Assembly: GCA_001939145.1 (NCBI GenBank)
Contig: LSRX01000769.1
Location: 189,873-253,872 of the forward strand
DNA length: 64,000 nt
Origin: Symbiodinium microadriaticum
Taxonomy: Eukaryota; Sar; Dinophyceae; Suessiales; Symbiodiniaceae
Reading direction: 5' to 3'
Position numbers and translations under genes: made by a program. The notes under the pieces were generated by a model that was given only the letters and a program-made list of their open reading frames with translations, did not search any database and was not told the DNA's origin. Each line of letters opens with the position of its first letter. The first letter of the stretch is position 1. This document shows, one piece after another, positions 35,830 to 47,434 of this stretch.

Positions 35830-36260
35830 TGCGACCCTTCTGGACACAGCCGCCATCGAAGCCTGGTGTCACCAGCAGGGGAGGGAAGGCTACCCAGGCG
35901 AACTCGTCGTGAACTTATCAGACCCGAAAAGCCGAAGGGGCAAAGCCAAGCAAGAGAAGCCATGCAGATCACATCAAAACAAGGTCCAGTCTGGAACCCA
36001 AAACCAAACCGAATGCCGCATGCACGTGCGAGAACGAACTACAGCGAAAACGAAACCTGTGTCTCCGCTCTAAAAAGCTCCACGCCCCATGAACGTTTGG
36101 GTCATCTCGGGTCCCCCGACCAGGGTCCCCGGAAGGTAACCCTGTCAAACGCTCGGTTGCCCCGTCGCCCCGTGCTCGCTCGCCCCAGCCCCGCCCTCTG
36201 CGTCCCCGTATGGGAGTGACCCGACCAAACAACCAAACGACCAAGGATGGGGTGCTAGGC
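35830..36260. other. no supported gene
   Basis: Short frames only, with no domain on either strand. This may hold the 5' region of the YeiH-like gene and upstream spacer. The C/G-rich stretch 36090-36210 has runs such as CCCCGTCGCCCCG but no clean repeat. Confidence 0.4.
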
Positions 36261-36261
36261 A

Positions 36262-36350
36262 TTGATGATGATGATCATGAACCATGATCATGACGACGAT
36301 GATGATGGTGATGATGATGATGATGATGATGATGGTGATGCTGCAGATGA
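36262..36350. repeat. (GAT)n trinucleotide microsatellite
   Basis: A GAT/GATGAC-rich array runs from about 36262 to 36350 with interruptions (GGT, CAT). On the plus strand it gives an Asp-rich N-terminus to a 218-codon open frame reaching 36918. Confidence 0.9.
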
Positions 36351-36918
36351 TGATCTATCCAACCACCATAACAATGACATCAATGTGAATCAATGTGCAC
36401 CCCTTTGGAATTCAAATGTCCGCAATGCAGCTACTTACTATCGCTCGATGCAGCCATGTATCGACGAAAGCTGTCCCCGGAAGCCTTTCCCGAATGAAGT
36501 CAACCGTGCTTCGTTCCTGGCCTGCACGGAAGCACGGCACAAAGCAGAGGCGCTCGGCACTCGCGGGCACCTGCCAAAGCCGTTCGTCCGCGTCCTCCGC
36601 GTATTCCGCGTCCTGGTGCCCTCGCCTCAAGGCCGAGGCCTGAGCCAAGGCCTGGCGCTTTGGAAAGAAACACCGAAGGACGGAAAGCACATGGACTGGA
36701 AGGACTTTCCCGAAACGCTGTTTAACACGCCGGGAACACCGAGAAAGTTGCATGGCCATGCCACCACAGACACGGTCAGCAGCAGCCCGCTTCCTCTAGG
36801 AGCCATGCAGCACGAAGGGTGCCGTGGGTTTGGCACACAGCCTCTACTGTTCCTTTCTGTGGTGCCAATCGATAGCGGATGCCGTTGCACCGAAGCTTCA
36901 CGACTCCATGAATTTTGA
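36262..36918 (+). CDS. 218-codon plus-strand open frame, doubtful
   Basis: The frame starts inside the GAT microsatellite and stays open to 36918. Parts are protein-like (NAATYYRSMQPCIDESCPRK; KDGKHMDWKDFPETLFNTPG), and it is the only long plus-strand frame that does not look like an obvious shadow of a better minus-strand exon. However, all supported genes here are on the minus strand, where the same DNA also has open frames of 115 and 87 codons. There is no recognised domain, so the entry is kept only as a candidate. Confidence 0.2.
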   Translation: MMMMIMNHDHDDDDDGDDDDDDDDGDAADDDLSNHHNNDINVNQCAPLWNSNVRNAATYYRSMQPCIDESCPRKPFPNEVNRASFLACTEARHKAEALGTRGHLPKPFVRVLRVFRVLVPSPQGRGLSQGLALWKETPKDGKHMDWKDFPETLFNTPGTPRKLHGHATTDTVSSSPLPLGAMQHEGCRGFGTQPLLFLSVVPIDSGCRCTEASRLHEF

Positions 36919-37295
36919 GGTAGCTATCTTCGAAATCACGACGGCTGCGGGCGGTTGCGGCTGCAGCGCTCTGGGCCAGTAGTTCAGCATCGTCCAGGCG
37001 AAAAGGCGCTGCTGAGACAAGCCCTTCGCTGCTCAGGCACTCTTTTGTCAGAGATGGGTCATGGACGTGCTTCTCAGAAGCGTCTGCCCAGCATTGTTAG
37101 CTGTGAGGGGCACCTGTGCTGCATGTCTCGTAGGGTGCGAACATCAGCCTGAGTCGATTGCACTAGCAACAGTACCTTGTCCACTTCTGCAACGACACCA
37201 GAGGAGTCGTAGATGGAAGCCCGCATGTAGATAGGTTCCTGTCCGGCTCCGTCGGGCGAGGAGTAGCGTTATGGAGCCATTCCTCCCGGTCCTCC

Positions 37296-37995
37296 CTATC
37301 GAGGGAGTCGGAAGATGGTGGGCACGTTTGGGCAGGGCTGTTGGTTTGTGCGGTGTACGCCAAACATGCCTATGCCAGAGCCATGAAACAACATCACCGT
37401 CGCCTTCCCAGCCTGTGCTGCTACCTTGAGCCCGACAGCTTGACTCAGTTGCAGCCCCAACTGCAACACCTGCACAGCCGCGATCGGGAAGTACAGGACA
37501 TCGCGAGATGGCGGGATTGAAGGCCTCCAGTGCCCTCTCAGGCCCCGAACAGCATTGGCCGGACTCCTCCGTGCCTCACGAACTCCGCGCATTAGCGTTG
37601 CAATTTTGTGACCAAGTGCATCGGGAGACATCCTGCCTCCACTCGTACGGCCCGCTGCCATAGCAAGAAAAGAAGTCAGGCCTTCGCAGATGCTGAAGGA
37701 TCCGTGTAGAGTGCGAGAGTGCTTGGTGCAGAGAAGTCTGAGGCAGAGTCGCTGCCAGCGTTCGGCAGCACGCAGGCGATCCTCACTCCACCCAGCACCG
37801 AAGTGTGGAAAGGTAGAGGCTGGCGAAGGCGCGCCTGTGCGGAGCCGCCCTGCGCTTGAGCCTTTCAACTCGAACTCGACTAGATGCTCGCAACCGGCAG
37901 CTTTCGTGTTCTGCACTCCTCGGCAAGAACTGGCCCAGCGAAGCCACGCAGGAAATGTTCCAAGCCACGGAGGTGGGCCTCGACACATCACCGAG
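37296..37995 (-). CDS. unrecognised protein, 231-codon open frame with possible helices
   Basis: The minus strand is open from 37991 to 37296. Protein-like parts are TKHSRTLHGSFSICEGLTSF, SPDALGHKIATLMRGVREAR and a hydrophobic stretch DVLYFPIAAVQVLQLGLQLS followed by VGLKVAAQAGKATVMLFHGS. The last parts could form one or two membrane-associated helices. I recognise no family. It is one of the longest uninterrupted non-repeat frames in the window and lies on the gene-bearing strand, but splicing within it cannot be excluded. Confidence 0.35.
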
Positions 37996-37999
37996 TTTT

Positions 38000-39260
38000 G
38001 TCGTCAGGTGTGAAGGGCAAGCAAAGCTCAGCTGGTGACGGGGTTGTAGTGCAACAGCCGGTAAATGCCGGACAATCGCCGCGTGATCTCTGAACTGCGG
38101 ACCTCTGCGTGCAGCAAGCAGAGTAGCTTCCACGTCACTGTCACTAGACTCACTAGATCATCCAGCATCAGATTCGAAAGGCTCGGGCGCAAGAGTCATG
38201 TAGGATCCTCGCCTCAAACCGGCATATCCCAAACAAAGAGAGAGGTTCAAATCCAAGCCGAAATGCCGGCGCTACAAAAGCAATCAACATCGTAAGACGG
38301 CACCTGGATTGCGGCGGTGGCGAAATCCAGGCCGCGAAAGGCCGTCAGGAAGCCAGTGACCTCAGTGGATGTCACTGGCACCCTCCTGTACGCTCCTACC
38401 CAGTCATATTGAAGGAGTCACTGTTGAATCTGTTTTGCGGTCCCGAGGAAGCGAAAACATTCAAGGACCGGGCACCACCCATGGGCCGCAAGGCTTGCAG
38501 AAATTGCGCCTCGGAGAATGTAAAATTTGCAGGGGAGGAAGCACCAGCAGCGCCATGGAAACAACTGCAACAATCAAAAATCGCAGTTCAATCCTACTTG
38601 GCGTACTCGGATGCTGCACAGCTGAGCTCTTGCGAGAGATAGAAGCTATGTCCCATGGCCGATGCCGACAACTCGAGTCGAGGCTAAACATTTAGTTCTG
38701 CTACGACGAGAGAGAGCAAGAGGGCATTGCGGAAACTGCAAGATGCGGGGCGACGCCGACCAATGGAGCCCCCGGGATACATCTCTGACTCAAGGGTGCT
38801 ATCCTTTCCAGACTCGGCACTAGATCTCTACAAAACCATGACTCGAGTCGGAAATTGACCGCTTGTGCTGCGAGCACTTCAGGGCTGGCTCTAGAATACC
38901 ACATGTCTGACATTGTTGTATCTCGCTATGGTAGCTCTTTCGAGCAGGCGCCAGCAAGTAGCGAGAAATAATACAGTCGCTGAGGGCAAAACGAGGCGAG
39001 CTGGCGTCAATTCAGGCTCCTTCCTTTGGTGGCGCCCGCCGAGACAGAATCACAGTGCACACACGTAATGTTCACCTCTGGGGCTGCTACGCAGGATTCT
39101 TGCTGCCTTGATTGATGGTGGCCTTAAGCCTCAGGCTAGTCCGAAACTTGCAACTTCAGCAAGGTTCCCGCAGAGCAGGCCGTAAGCTAGAAGTCTTCTC
39201 TGACTGTCAAGTTCTTTCAGCGACAGGATGCATTAGAACCACCTTTTCGACTCTAGCACC
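38000..39260. other. no confidently supported gene
   Basis: Short frames only. A minus-strand hydrophobic stretch near 38590-38530 (IELRFLIVAVVSMALLVLPP) could be a single membrane segment. A plus-strand frame over the same DNA (38409-38642, Cys-containing and Glu-rich) is equally plausible, so no call is made. Confidence 0.3.
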
Positions 39261-39599
39261 TCCTCTTTCACTCTAGGTGAGAGAGGGGGCGGGCAAGGAA
39301 GAAAGTGGAGAGCCTCAAGCAAGACGGAACCGATGTTGGAGACGACGCCCAGACAGATTGGAACCGGAGCTTAAGAGACCCGAACGCACTTGACAGGAGG
39401 ATGTTGCAAGACTGCTCAGCTAGCTGGACGCGCTGCAACAAGAACAGCAGGTGTCCAACTGACAGCCATGCTGCTCCGACTGCGGTTTCCACGACAGTAC
39501 AGCGACTTCTGGCCACGGGCATCAGTGTTAGGCCCGGCATTCTTACTAAAGCAGCATGAGTGTGCACAGCAACAGGGAATCGCGTGGAACAATCAAGAA

Positions 39600-39920
39600 T
39601 CAACAACATCTGTCGCAGCTCTCAGGGCAAACTGCGCCAGTGGCACAGTGTAAACAGCATCTCAGCCACACAGCCACAGACTGAAGGACACAAGCAAACA
39701 CTACGAATAGCAGGCACTGGGATTCCAGCAGAGTGCCGTTCTCTTCAATCGCAGAAAGCAGCCAAGCCACTTGATCCGCGAGAACCTGCTCTGATTTCCG
39801 GGCTCCAAAACGTGCCGCTTCATCAGCTGTAAGCAGCAAAGAAGATTTCACAGTCGAGGCATGCTTCCAACTGGAAACAGCTGAAGCACCATGTAAGGTC
39901 ACGATGAGAAAGCCCAAGAA
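39600..39920 (-). CDS. unrecognised exon, helical
   Basis: Within a 105-codon minus-strand frame, the stretch from about 39840 to 39715 reads LTADEAARFGARKSEQVLAD and QVAWLLSAIEENGTLLESQ. This is a well-balanced, helix-forming sequence far more protein-like than its complement. Flanking residues of the frame are Cys/Val-rich and probably intron. No family is recognised. Confidence 0.4.
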   Translation of the reverse strand, partial: FLGFLIVTLHGASAVSSWKHASTVKSSLLLTADEAARFGARKSEQVLADQVAWLLSAIEENGTLLESQCLLFVVFACVLQSVAVWLRCCLHCATGAVCPESCDRCC

Positions 39921-40115
39921 CTGTCAGCGAAACTGGAGATCTACTGTGTAAATCAGGTATGCTAGATTGTAAACGCATGGGAACCCGGTGCTCTAGGCTA
40001 CATGCCACCTACTCGTATCACAACAGCGAAGGGGGCTCCGACTAAGCCTTAGGATGGGGAGAAGGATGTTCTAAGGATTCTAAGGCACGGAGTGGGTGGG
40101 AATCTGTGACCCGTA

Positions 40116-41360
40116 CTAAATCAAAGAGACGGACCCAATGCAAGGACGACTAGAGAAGCAGCGAATTTTATTGAAAGCAGGTGTTCGGCTCGAAAAATGA
40201 CAAAAGCGGATCCCAGGAAGTTGCAACAGCATGTCGAAGTTCAAGATGCCCAGAAGCTTGTCCTTGAATTGCCATGACTCCTTTGGCATGTTGGCCAATG
40301 CTCCTTCGTCGATGCATCGTTTTGGGGTTGCCTGGATTTTGGCTGCACCAAGGAGAAGCCTAAAGCCCAAGCCTGGCCAAGCAAGAGCAAGTGCGGGGTG
40401 CAACACAGACGGAGGCCTTTTCCCAAGCGGGATCCCCGGTGTTTTACAGGCTTCTTCGTGCGAGCCTGAAGCCCTAGTACAAAGCCACGAAGCCTTCCGT
40501 GTTGAAGGAGCCGTGGGCCGCCTCGCTTCCCTGTCGGTGCAGCTATCTCGCTGCCTTAGCTATTTATGGGCGGCGATGGCAGCGACTCTGCCTTTTTTTT
40601 CGGCGGCTCCTCGCGTTGCTGCAAAGTGAGCACGAAGGCAGCCCGCAGTACTGACCGCTCGGCTTCAAGGATCTTCAAGGCTTGGCTTTGCTCGGGCTAG
40701 CTGCATCGAGTGCCCCGTTGGAGGACCAAAACTGACACCCCGGGACTTCGATGCCGAGGTGTCCGGTGCGAGCGTTGCTGCTGCCAGCAAAGGTGAAAGC
40801 TTCAGCTGACGGAGGTTCCTGAGGTTGAGCTGATCGCGCAGCAGCTGTCGCATCCAGCGAGTGCACCACCGAGCTGCAGCGCTCCGGCCGGTCGTTGCGG
40901 GCGAAAGTGTTCATTCACCATCCCTTCCTCTCGGTGACTTGCTCCGTGCCTCGGAGACGCCCTGACAAGCCCAGAACTGGGGCCCCGACCCTCCACAGCC
41001 GAGAAGGCTCTGCACCTCTGTAGTGCCTGTCGCTCCAGCGCCTCGAACTCTCTTGGAAGCGATGCCGAGTTGCCGACTTTGCTTCTGTGTCAAGGTCTGA
41101 GGGTTGTGCACCAAGGTTTGCGCAACTGTGTAGAGCCCTTCCAGGTGTTCAACCTTCCAGTGCAGAGAGGACATGCAGATCTCAGTCGGTGCTTTTCGGG
41201 AGCCTCGTGCTTCACCAGCCATCCGATCTCTGCCAGGGCTTCGATGACAGACACTCGCTTAATGCGTGCCTTCTCCAAGGCCTGGCAACAGCGTCTTGCT
41301 GGCAACAGCGAAAGAGAAGGAAGGCAACTCGAACCGAGGACACGATGGAGGGGATGATGA
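40116..41360 (-). CDS. unrecognised gene, four exon-like stretches
   Basis: In gene order on the minus strand: RCCQALEKARIKRVSVIEAL and AEIGWLVKHEAPEKHRLRS (about 41292-41175); VEHLEGLYTVAQTLVHNPQT with LTQKQSRQLGIASKRVRGAG (about 41160-41030); LRQLLRDQLNLRNLRQLKLS (about 40860-40800); and IQATPKRCIDEGALANMPKE with SWQFKDKLLGILNFDMLLQL (about 40345-40225). All are helix-like and hydrophilic with regular Leu. The third stretch resembles a Leu-rich repeat. These are probably exons of one protein with helical repeats, but the family is not recognised and the splice sites were not fixed. Confidence 0.45.
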
Positions 41361-41566
41361 AGACATGTGAAGACTGTGTCGCGAGCCGATGATGTTAATC
41401 AAAGCCCTTCAACTTCCTTCATGCAGCACGGCCACATGCGACTGCTCTCGTTGTAGCAGTGCAGTCGGACTAGGTCACAGAAGGCCCCCAAGCCTTTGAC
41501 AAATAAGTGGCAAAGCATGATGCCGTCTGATCGTGTCAGTATGTTGACAGACCCGTGTAGTTGAAT

Positions 41567-43965
41567 TTACGTCCAGTTCCTTCGTTCGTCAGAGTTGCAC
41601 ACCAAGCCACGAAACACCCGCCTCGTGTTGTCGAAGAAGTTGAGACAGGTTGATTTTCTCGAATTTGTCGAGGAAGTTCTCGACCCCTCCAACCTTGCTG
41701 CCGCACACAAATCAGGATCTAACGGAAACGATTGGTCTCGGAGGCGAACAGGACCGGCATCATCATTAATTACAAGTATTTGAGTTCTGTTGCGGTCCGA
41801 CGTAGGCCATGAAGTTTGCCATGCTCGCCTCTCTACTCTGTACTTTGGATCCTGTTGAAAGAAAAAGAACTCAACACAATTCAGAAAGTCACGTCCTGCT
41901 GTGGTCCCGCTCCCTAAACTCTCCACCTCAAGACAAGCCTGACCTCGGCCCCTGAATTTCAAGGAAGACACATGCACGGATTTGTATTTCAACAGCCACT
42001 TCTGCAGGTAGCTGAAGTTGCTGAAAACAAAGGCTGCTTACAGGCCCAAACCCTACATCCGGGGTCCTGTCAGAGGCACCCTGGGCGTTTGCTATCTACG
42101 ACTAGGAGCGGAGCAGGGCGCGCATCCGCCTCCAGCGAGTCGACCCTCCTGGACCCTTTTCCAAAGCTCTTGTTGTTGATAGAGGTGCGTCTCTTTCGAT
42201 CCCCTGTCCTAGTTATCGAAAACACGACATCGTGCTGTGACAAATTCCGACAGGACTCGTTGACCATGAGACCTCCGAGGCCTGCGAGTTTGCTCGTCTT
42301 CTTCCTATGCGGTCCGTTTCATCCCTGGCTCCGGCGAACCTCCTTGAAGCGCTTCACGAGACGCTGGCGCTGCCTGTGAAGCGCATTCATTTTAACACTT
42401 CCGTTGACCCGACGGGCTGTGCTTGGGGCCTGAGTGTAAGATCGTCTCCTCGGCGCTTCCTGCGCCATTGGCTGCTTCGCAGAGATGTCCAAATGCAAGC
42501 AAGTCAAATGATGAGAGACAAGAGAAAGCCACCTTTCTTCCAGATGCGAGTGCAATAAATCCTTCCGGCCGCGTGCAAAGCTTTCTCTTCAGTGCCGCAT
42601 CACCTAGCATCGATCCTACCAGCGCATGTCCTCCAGCTTCTCTGCGTCGTGAACCGCCAGCCACCAGTCCTGCTTGCAAGGCAACTAACCGCCGGCCACA
42701 AAAAGCATCCGAAATAGATTTGTCCTTCGAAGTAAGCTCGTTGAGCTTGCGCCGTATCACACCCAAACCTGACTTTAACTTTGTTTGGCACACACCTTTG
42801 TGACAGCCTTTGTGCCTAAGTTCCGGCAAAGTGGCAATGCAAGTCCCCCTTGAGCTTTGCGAGATCCACCCCCTTGAGCGCGTGCCAGAACGCATGGAAG
42901 CCACCCGCCTGCTGTGTCATGACATGCCAGGTCTCCAGAGCTGGAAGCTGATACGAGAACTTTTCAGCCTCACCTTGTGCAGCGACACTAAACAACAATC
43001 GCAAGAACCACGAGCTGAGCATGCAAGACTAGGTCATGACAGCTTGCCTGCACCACTCGCTCTACAAACTCGTGCAGCATGGCGTTGCGAATGCGGCCTC
43101 CAAGGCAGGGGGGTCTAGGACAGGAACGCGGCAACCCTTGCAGTTCTCTACCAGGTCCGTTCCGATGCGGCCTGCATCCTCTCCATGGCCAAAGCAGAAG
43201 CGCGGCCTTGCCAAGCACCGGAACTTCGCGATACTTCGCGGTTGCTTTTTATGTTGGCTCAGGTTCAGGCGACTCTTCGGTGCCATCCATGCCATCCAGA
43301 GGGCGTGCGAGCCTTAGCAATGCTTTCTTGGGCTTTCCCCCCAAGCTGGCGCGACCGAGCTTCACTCCCAGCTCGTCGCAAGAGGCCGACCATGTGAAGA
43401 AAGTCCTTGGCCTGATGTCCAGTCTCCGACCCGCACCGTCGCTGCCTGCCTGATCTACATTGAGAGGCCGCGGCCGCGACTCCTTCTAAACTATCAAGAA
43501 ACCTGAGAAAAACATGCTCTGAATTCGCGAAAGGAGCAGAGGAGCAGCCCTCAGGCATGCACAAACGCGGGCCGCCATTTGCGGAAAGCAAAGCAATCAC
43601 CTGCAAGCAGTGGATGTGCCACGAGGGAAAGCTTTGAACAGCTTGAGAACTTATTTTGGCGCTAAATAGCGGGCACGCTAAAATTAAAACATGTATGTAT
43701 ATATATATATATATATACACACACAAACATCATACAAGTCGCTACCAGAATCCAGTCCTGGCAGTCCCTGGTGCTGGACATGGACCGTACTGGACGCTCT
43801 CCGGCTGCCTTCTTCCAGGTCTCGATTTGGGCTTCTGATGGCCCTCCTTGGCAATCGAAGCGAGGAGGGTTTCAGCACTTTTCGCACGTGGCACTACTAG
43901 CCTTGGGATACGACCATCCTCCAGCTTAAATGACCTAGCCAATGAGATTGAGCACAACAAGCTCG
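41567..43965 (-). CDS. unrecognised multi-exon gene
   Basis: Consecutive protein-like stretches on the minus strand: SLARSFKLEDGRIPRLVVPR and AKSAETLLASIAKEGHQKPK (about 43945-43840); SWHIHCLQVIALLSANGGPR with FANSEHVFLRFLDSLEG (about 43625-43490); EAEKFSYQLPALETWHVMTQ and QAGGFHAFWHALKG (about 42973-42875, after a CACAAG acceptor); a 170-codon frame 42904-42392 with LGVIRRKLNELTSKDKSISD and VAFSCLSSFDLLAFGHLCEA; NESCRNLSQHDVVFSITRTG (about 42265-42200); and 41992-41567 (141 codons) with YKSVHVSSLKFRGRGQACLE and QDPKYRVERRAWQTSWPTSD. The density of plausible exons is high, but no domain is recognised. They could be more than one gene. Confidence 0.5.
43690..43725. repeat. (TA)n / (CA)n microsatellite
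   Basis: A short TATATA run followed by ACACACA lies between two exon-like stretches of the unrecognised minus-strand gene, probably within an intron. Confidence 0.9.
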
Positions 43966-43969
43966 TAGC

Positions 43970-45850
43970 GCTGTTTGCTACGCAAACACCACAAGGATGC
44001 TGCTTTTGTGTAAGTCCTGCTTCGTGGAGAACGTCGAGACCTCAAAGGCTCAAGTGGGCTCCGGCGCTCTTGTTTCATGCTCTGCGAAGTCATGAAAGAC
44101 AACCTGCATTTTGCGGCTGCCCAAGATCAACCATGACTGTCGACACACGACCTCTCAGCAAGCCACACTCCTCGAAGTGCTTGATGTTGGTTGCCTTCAT
44201 ACAAGAACTTTCGTACGGTAAGCATGTTACATGCAAAGCAGTGAAAGCAGCAAAAGCAGAACACACCCTGATTTATTCCACTCGAGTACTAGTACGGTGT
44301 GCTCGTTATCAACAAGTAACAAGAATTGCGCAAACCGGATGTCGCAGCAGTGATCAGAGACCAGACGAAGAATGACACACGGCTGAATCCGGCTTGTGCG
44401 CCGGAGCTCTGCTTCGGAACGAGCCGGATCAAACTTCATCACACAGTCTCGCAATGCTCAACTATTATCGAAGTCTCTACAATCGTCCTTCGCAAACTTC
44501 GCAAGGGGAACCTCTACGCGTTGGCATATGTTGTCTGGTCCTCCGAAGCTGTTCGCCTGCTGCGGACAATGCTGAAACACGTATCGCGACGAGGGAACGT
44601 TCTTGGGGGCCCTGGCCAACGAAACCAAGTTCTCCCAGGGCCTGGGAAAGAAGCATCTGACTGAAAAGGGCGCTTCAGGGCCTTTTCCGAGGCCGCGACT
44701 CGAACTCCGGGTCCAAGTTCACGGGCTCAGCCTCGGGAGCCGCAGGCAGCTGGCCTGGAACCGAGACACGCAAGCGGCAGACAGAGTGGGTCTGGATTTC
44801 TTCGGAAGCCGCCCGGGGGGGAATCCATGTTCCCACGTTCCGCAGCGCACCCCCGCCCCACCTTCCAGACTCTCCAGGTCCGGCACATCGCTCTCGAGCG
44901 GTGCTGGCACTTCGCTCTTGGGCTTCAGAAGCCTCTCCAGGCAAACGCAGAACATTCGGAGCGGCATCGGTCGCCATGTCAGGTCAGCCTGGCAGCACCA
45001 AGAAATTCCACACCTCGCTCCAGTCGTTCCAAACTGTCTGCCTTGGTCGGCAGCACTGCTACGCAAGAGTCAAAAGAGCAGTCCAGAGACCTCCACAAGA
45101 CTCACAACAGCACCAAGATGCCTTGTGGAAAAGATGCATTAACCTGGTGATCCCTTCCAGTCCACTTCCTTTGGCAATCTGTAGCAGCTCCTGAAATCGG
45201 GGCTCGCGTCAGGCAGCAGCTCTCCATCAACAAGTTGCGAGGATTTGCCTGGAGCATGTGTTGGATCGGAGCGGCTTGTTCTATCCTGGCACAAGGGCCA
45301 CGGTCGTGCAAAATGTCTGCGCTTGTCATGCTTCCATACACTAGACAGTTCAGTCTGAACGTCGCAAACAGGCAGGCCCGCGAAGCTGGCCCAGGCAAGA
45401 TGCAAACCAGAGCTTCGCTTGCCCCACCCACACTGGATCCTGCAAGCACAGAGCCCAGGAACTGAGCATCGGGACCAACGCGTTCAGACAGGAACGGGGA
45501 ACAGGCAGGCCTGTCTCGATGGCTCCAACTGTCGAAGAGACCGCATCGGTAACCGTATCTTCCAGCACCTCGCCTGCAGAAAATCGTCTTGGTATGCCTG
45601 CTACATCTGCTGACAGAGTGGGGAAGGGTGTTCAGCACATGTGCAATGCAAAGCATTCCTCAAGGACTAGCTCTCCGAGGCTGCATCGATTCGCTGCATC
45701 GGATAGATCGAGTCCAATAGCTTTCAAGATTCCGGAGGGCGGGGACAGCTATGCCAGGTCCTGAGGCTGCTGCGCTCTGGATTCGCCAGGCGGGTGAAGT
45801 TCAAGCACGAGACCTCTGTCGACTCCAACTCGAAGGGAGCTGACAGGGGC
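43970..45850 (-). other. weakly coding region, no family recognised
   Basis: Minus-strand pieces that look protein-like include RLLKPKSEVPAPLESDVPDL continuing ESLEGGAG (about 44935-44850) and VLEDTVTDAVSSTVGAIETG (about 45565-45505). The rest is poor. The plus-strand frame 44603-45142 (179 codons) is Ser/Arg/Pro-rich and is judged a shadow. A gene is likely, but its structure cannot be drawn. Confidence 0.3.
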
Positions 45851-45855
45851 GCCGC

Positions 45856-46960
45856 TCAGCAGCCGACGACGCTTATCAGGTCCGTTTTCCCGACCATATC
45901 CACAAATGTCTGCTCAAGATGTGCTTCCAGCAGGCCGTCTGGGCTGATTTTGCACCCGTCCTCCAAGGAACCCAGACGTCGAGAAAGCTGCGTAAGCCAG
46001 CTGCCTACCTGCAGCTGCAGATCTCGTGGTTGACTCAGTGCCCCAAAGCTGGCCTTGACCAGGCTTGGCTGCCGTAGCCGGCCGAGGCCACAATTGTTCA
46101 CCTGAAGCTTAGTGACTTGAAGCCGCTGACGCAATTTGCCGGGTGTGTCCAGCCTGCTCCATGATTTTGAGGAAAGACCTGTCATGGCACTCAGACATCT
46201 CAGACGACGACATGTCCAGCGCCATGCCGCACCTCGCTGGAATTGGATAGACAGCGGCACTGACGAGGAAGGCACCACCTGACCAAGCCGAGGTCCGAGT
46301 CCGAGGTCCCAGCCTTGGAGCGGTCCCGCGGAGTCCGACCCGCTCGCGCCAACCATCGCAGCGCGGACTCCCCTGCAGCGGCCACCTGAGGCCAGCTGTC
46401 AGGCTGAAAGCCCCCAACCAATCCTAACCACACCTCGCCTCCTCCTCTGTCTGGTGCTGACCACGGCTACGGAGCACTCCCGCTGAAACCAGGAGAGGCC
46501 TTGCACATCGTCCGCAAGAACAATCGGGCTTGAAGTCTTTCGGAATACTCTGGGAAGAGTGCACCAGGTCGGCGATAGAAGAGAGCTTTACGGTGTCGAA
46601 GACCTGCTGATCGTCAGCGAAGCCCACTGGCTCCGCTGCTTATTCTGCTGCAGCGCATGCACTCCTGCCTCCAGAAACGTTTCTGAATCCATGTCGCCCA
46701 GAACCTGCAGAAAAGCAAATTGTAAGATGGCAAGGGGGTACACTACTTGCCGAGTCCCTGTGCTGCAATGCTGACATTTTTCCAGCTGCATAACACTGCT
46801 CGTCGGTGTGAGCAGACATAACATATGTAGAAACTCGCGTTTCACCTGAAGAAGCCACCCTTCTCGAAGGACTGCAAGAAGACATCGAAGATCAGCATGC
46901 CGCATGGACCCCCGTCGTCTCGTTGGCTCCCATATCCCAGGGAAGGTGGAACCCAAAGCC
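45856..46960 (-). CDS. unrecognised gene, several exon-like stretches
   Basis: The minus strand carries LGDMDSETFLEAGVHALQQN (about 46715-46650), then FADDQQVFDTVKLSSIADLV with HSSQSIPKDFKPDCSCGRC (about 46620-46505), and a long frame 46356-45856 with LRQRLQVTKLQVNNCGLGRL and DGLLEAHLEQTFVDMVGKTD. The CxCGxC in the second stretch could be a metal ligand set, but no complete motif is visible. VTKLQVNNCGLG resembles an LRR strand. Family, start and splice sites are not determined. Confidence 0.4.
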
Positions 46961-47434
46961 TTCGTGTTTCACCTTCCCTCATGAGCTGGATGCCTCATAG
47001 CAGGGAATGCACCATGCCAAAATCACATGCAGTCGTTGCATCTCAGCCAGCTGTGAAACGCCAGTGCAGGAACGGCACCTTCCCACACACCCTTTGGTAC
47101 GTTTTTTTGCTGCAGTTCAACCGTTTGTCCGCGCATAGTTGAAGAATCGAACAGCTGACCATCAGTGGTCCAGCCATAGTACTCCACCTGAGCTCAAACA
47201 CTAGACTCAAGAGTATGTGCAAACTGACAGCTCCAGATTGTACACTATCCAGTCCCCATGGTAGCCTGTGCCCGAGAGAGCAACCAAGAAGCAGTCACCT
47301 TTGTAGCTTCCGCTGCAGTTTCCGTGCCGTTGCCAGGCCTGATGATCTTCGCTGCTAGGCCAGACCTCAGCTGAGCTCCTCCTGAGGAGCCCGGAGCAAC
47401 TCTGGAAGGCTGGCCCTGAGCTTCTTAATGCTTC

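Noticed and set aside
44603-45142. 179-codon plus-strand open frame
   Set aside because: Ser/Arg/Pro-rich, no domain, and overlaps better minus-strand pieces; judged a shadow.
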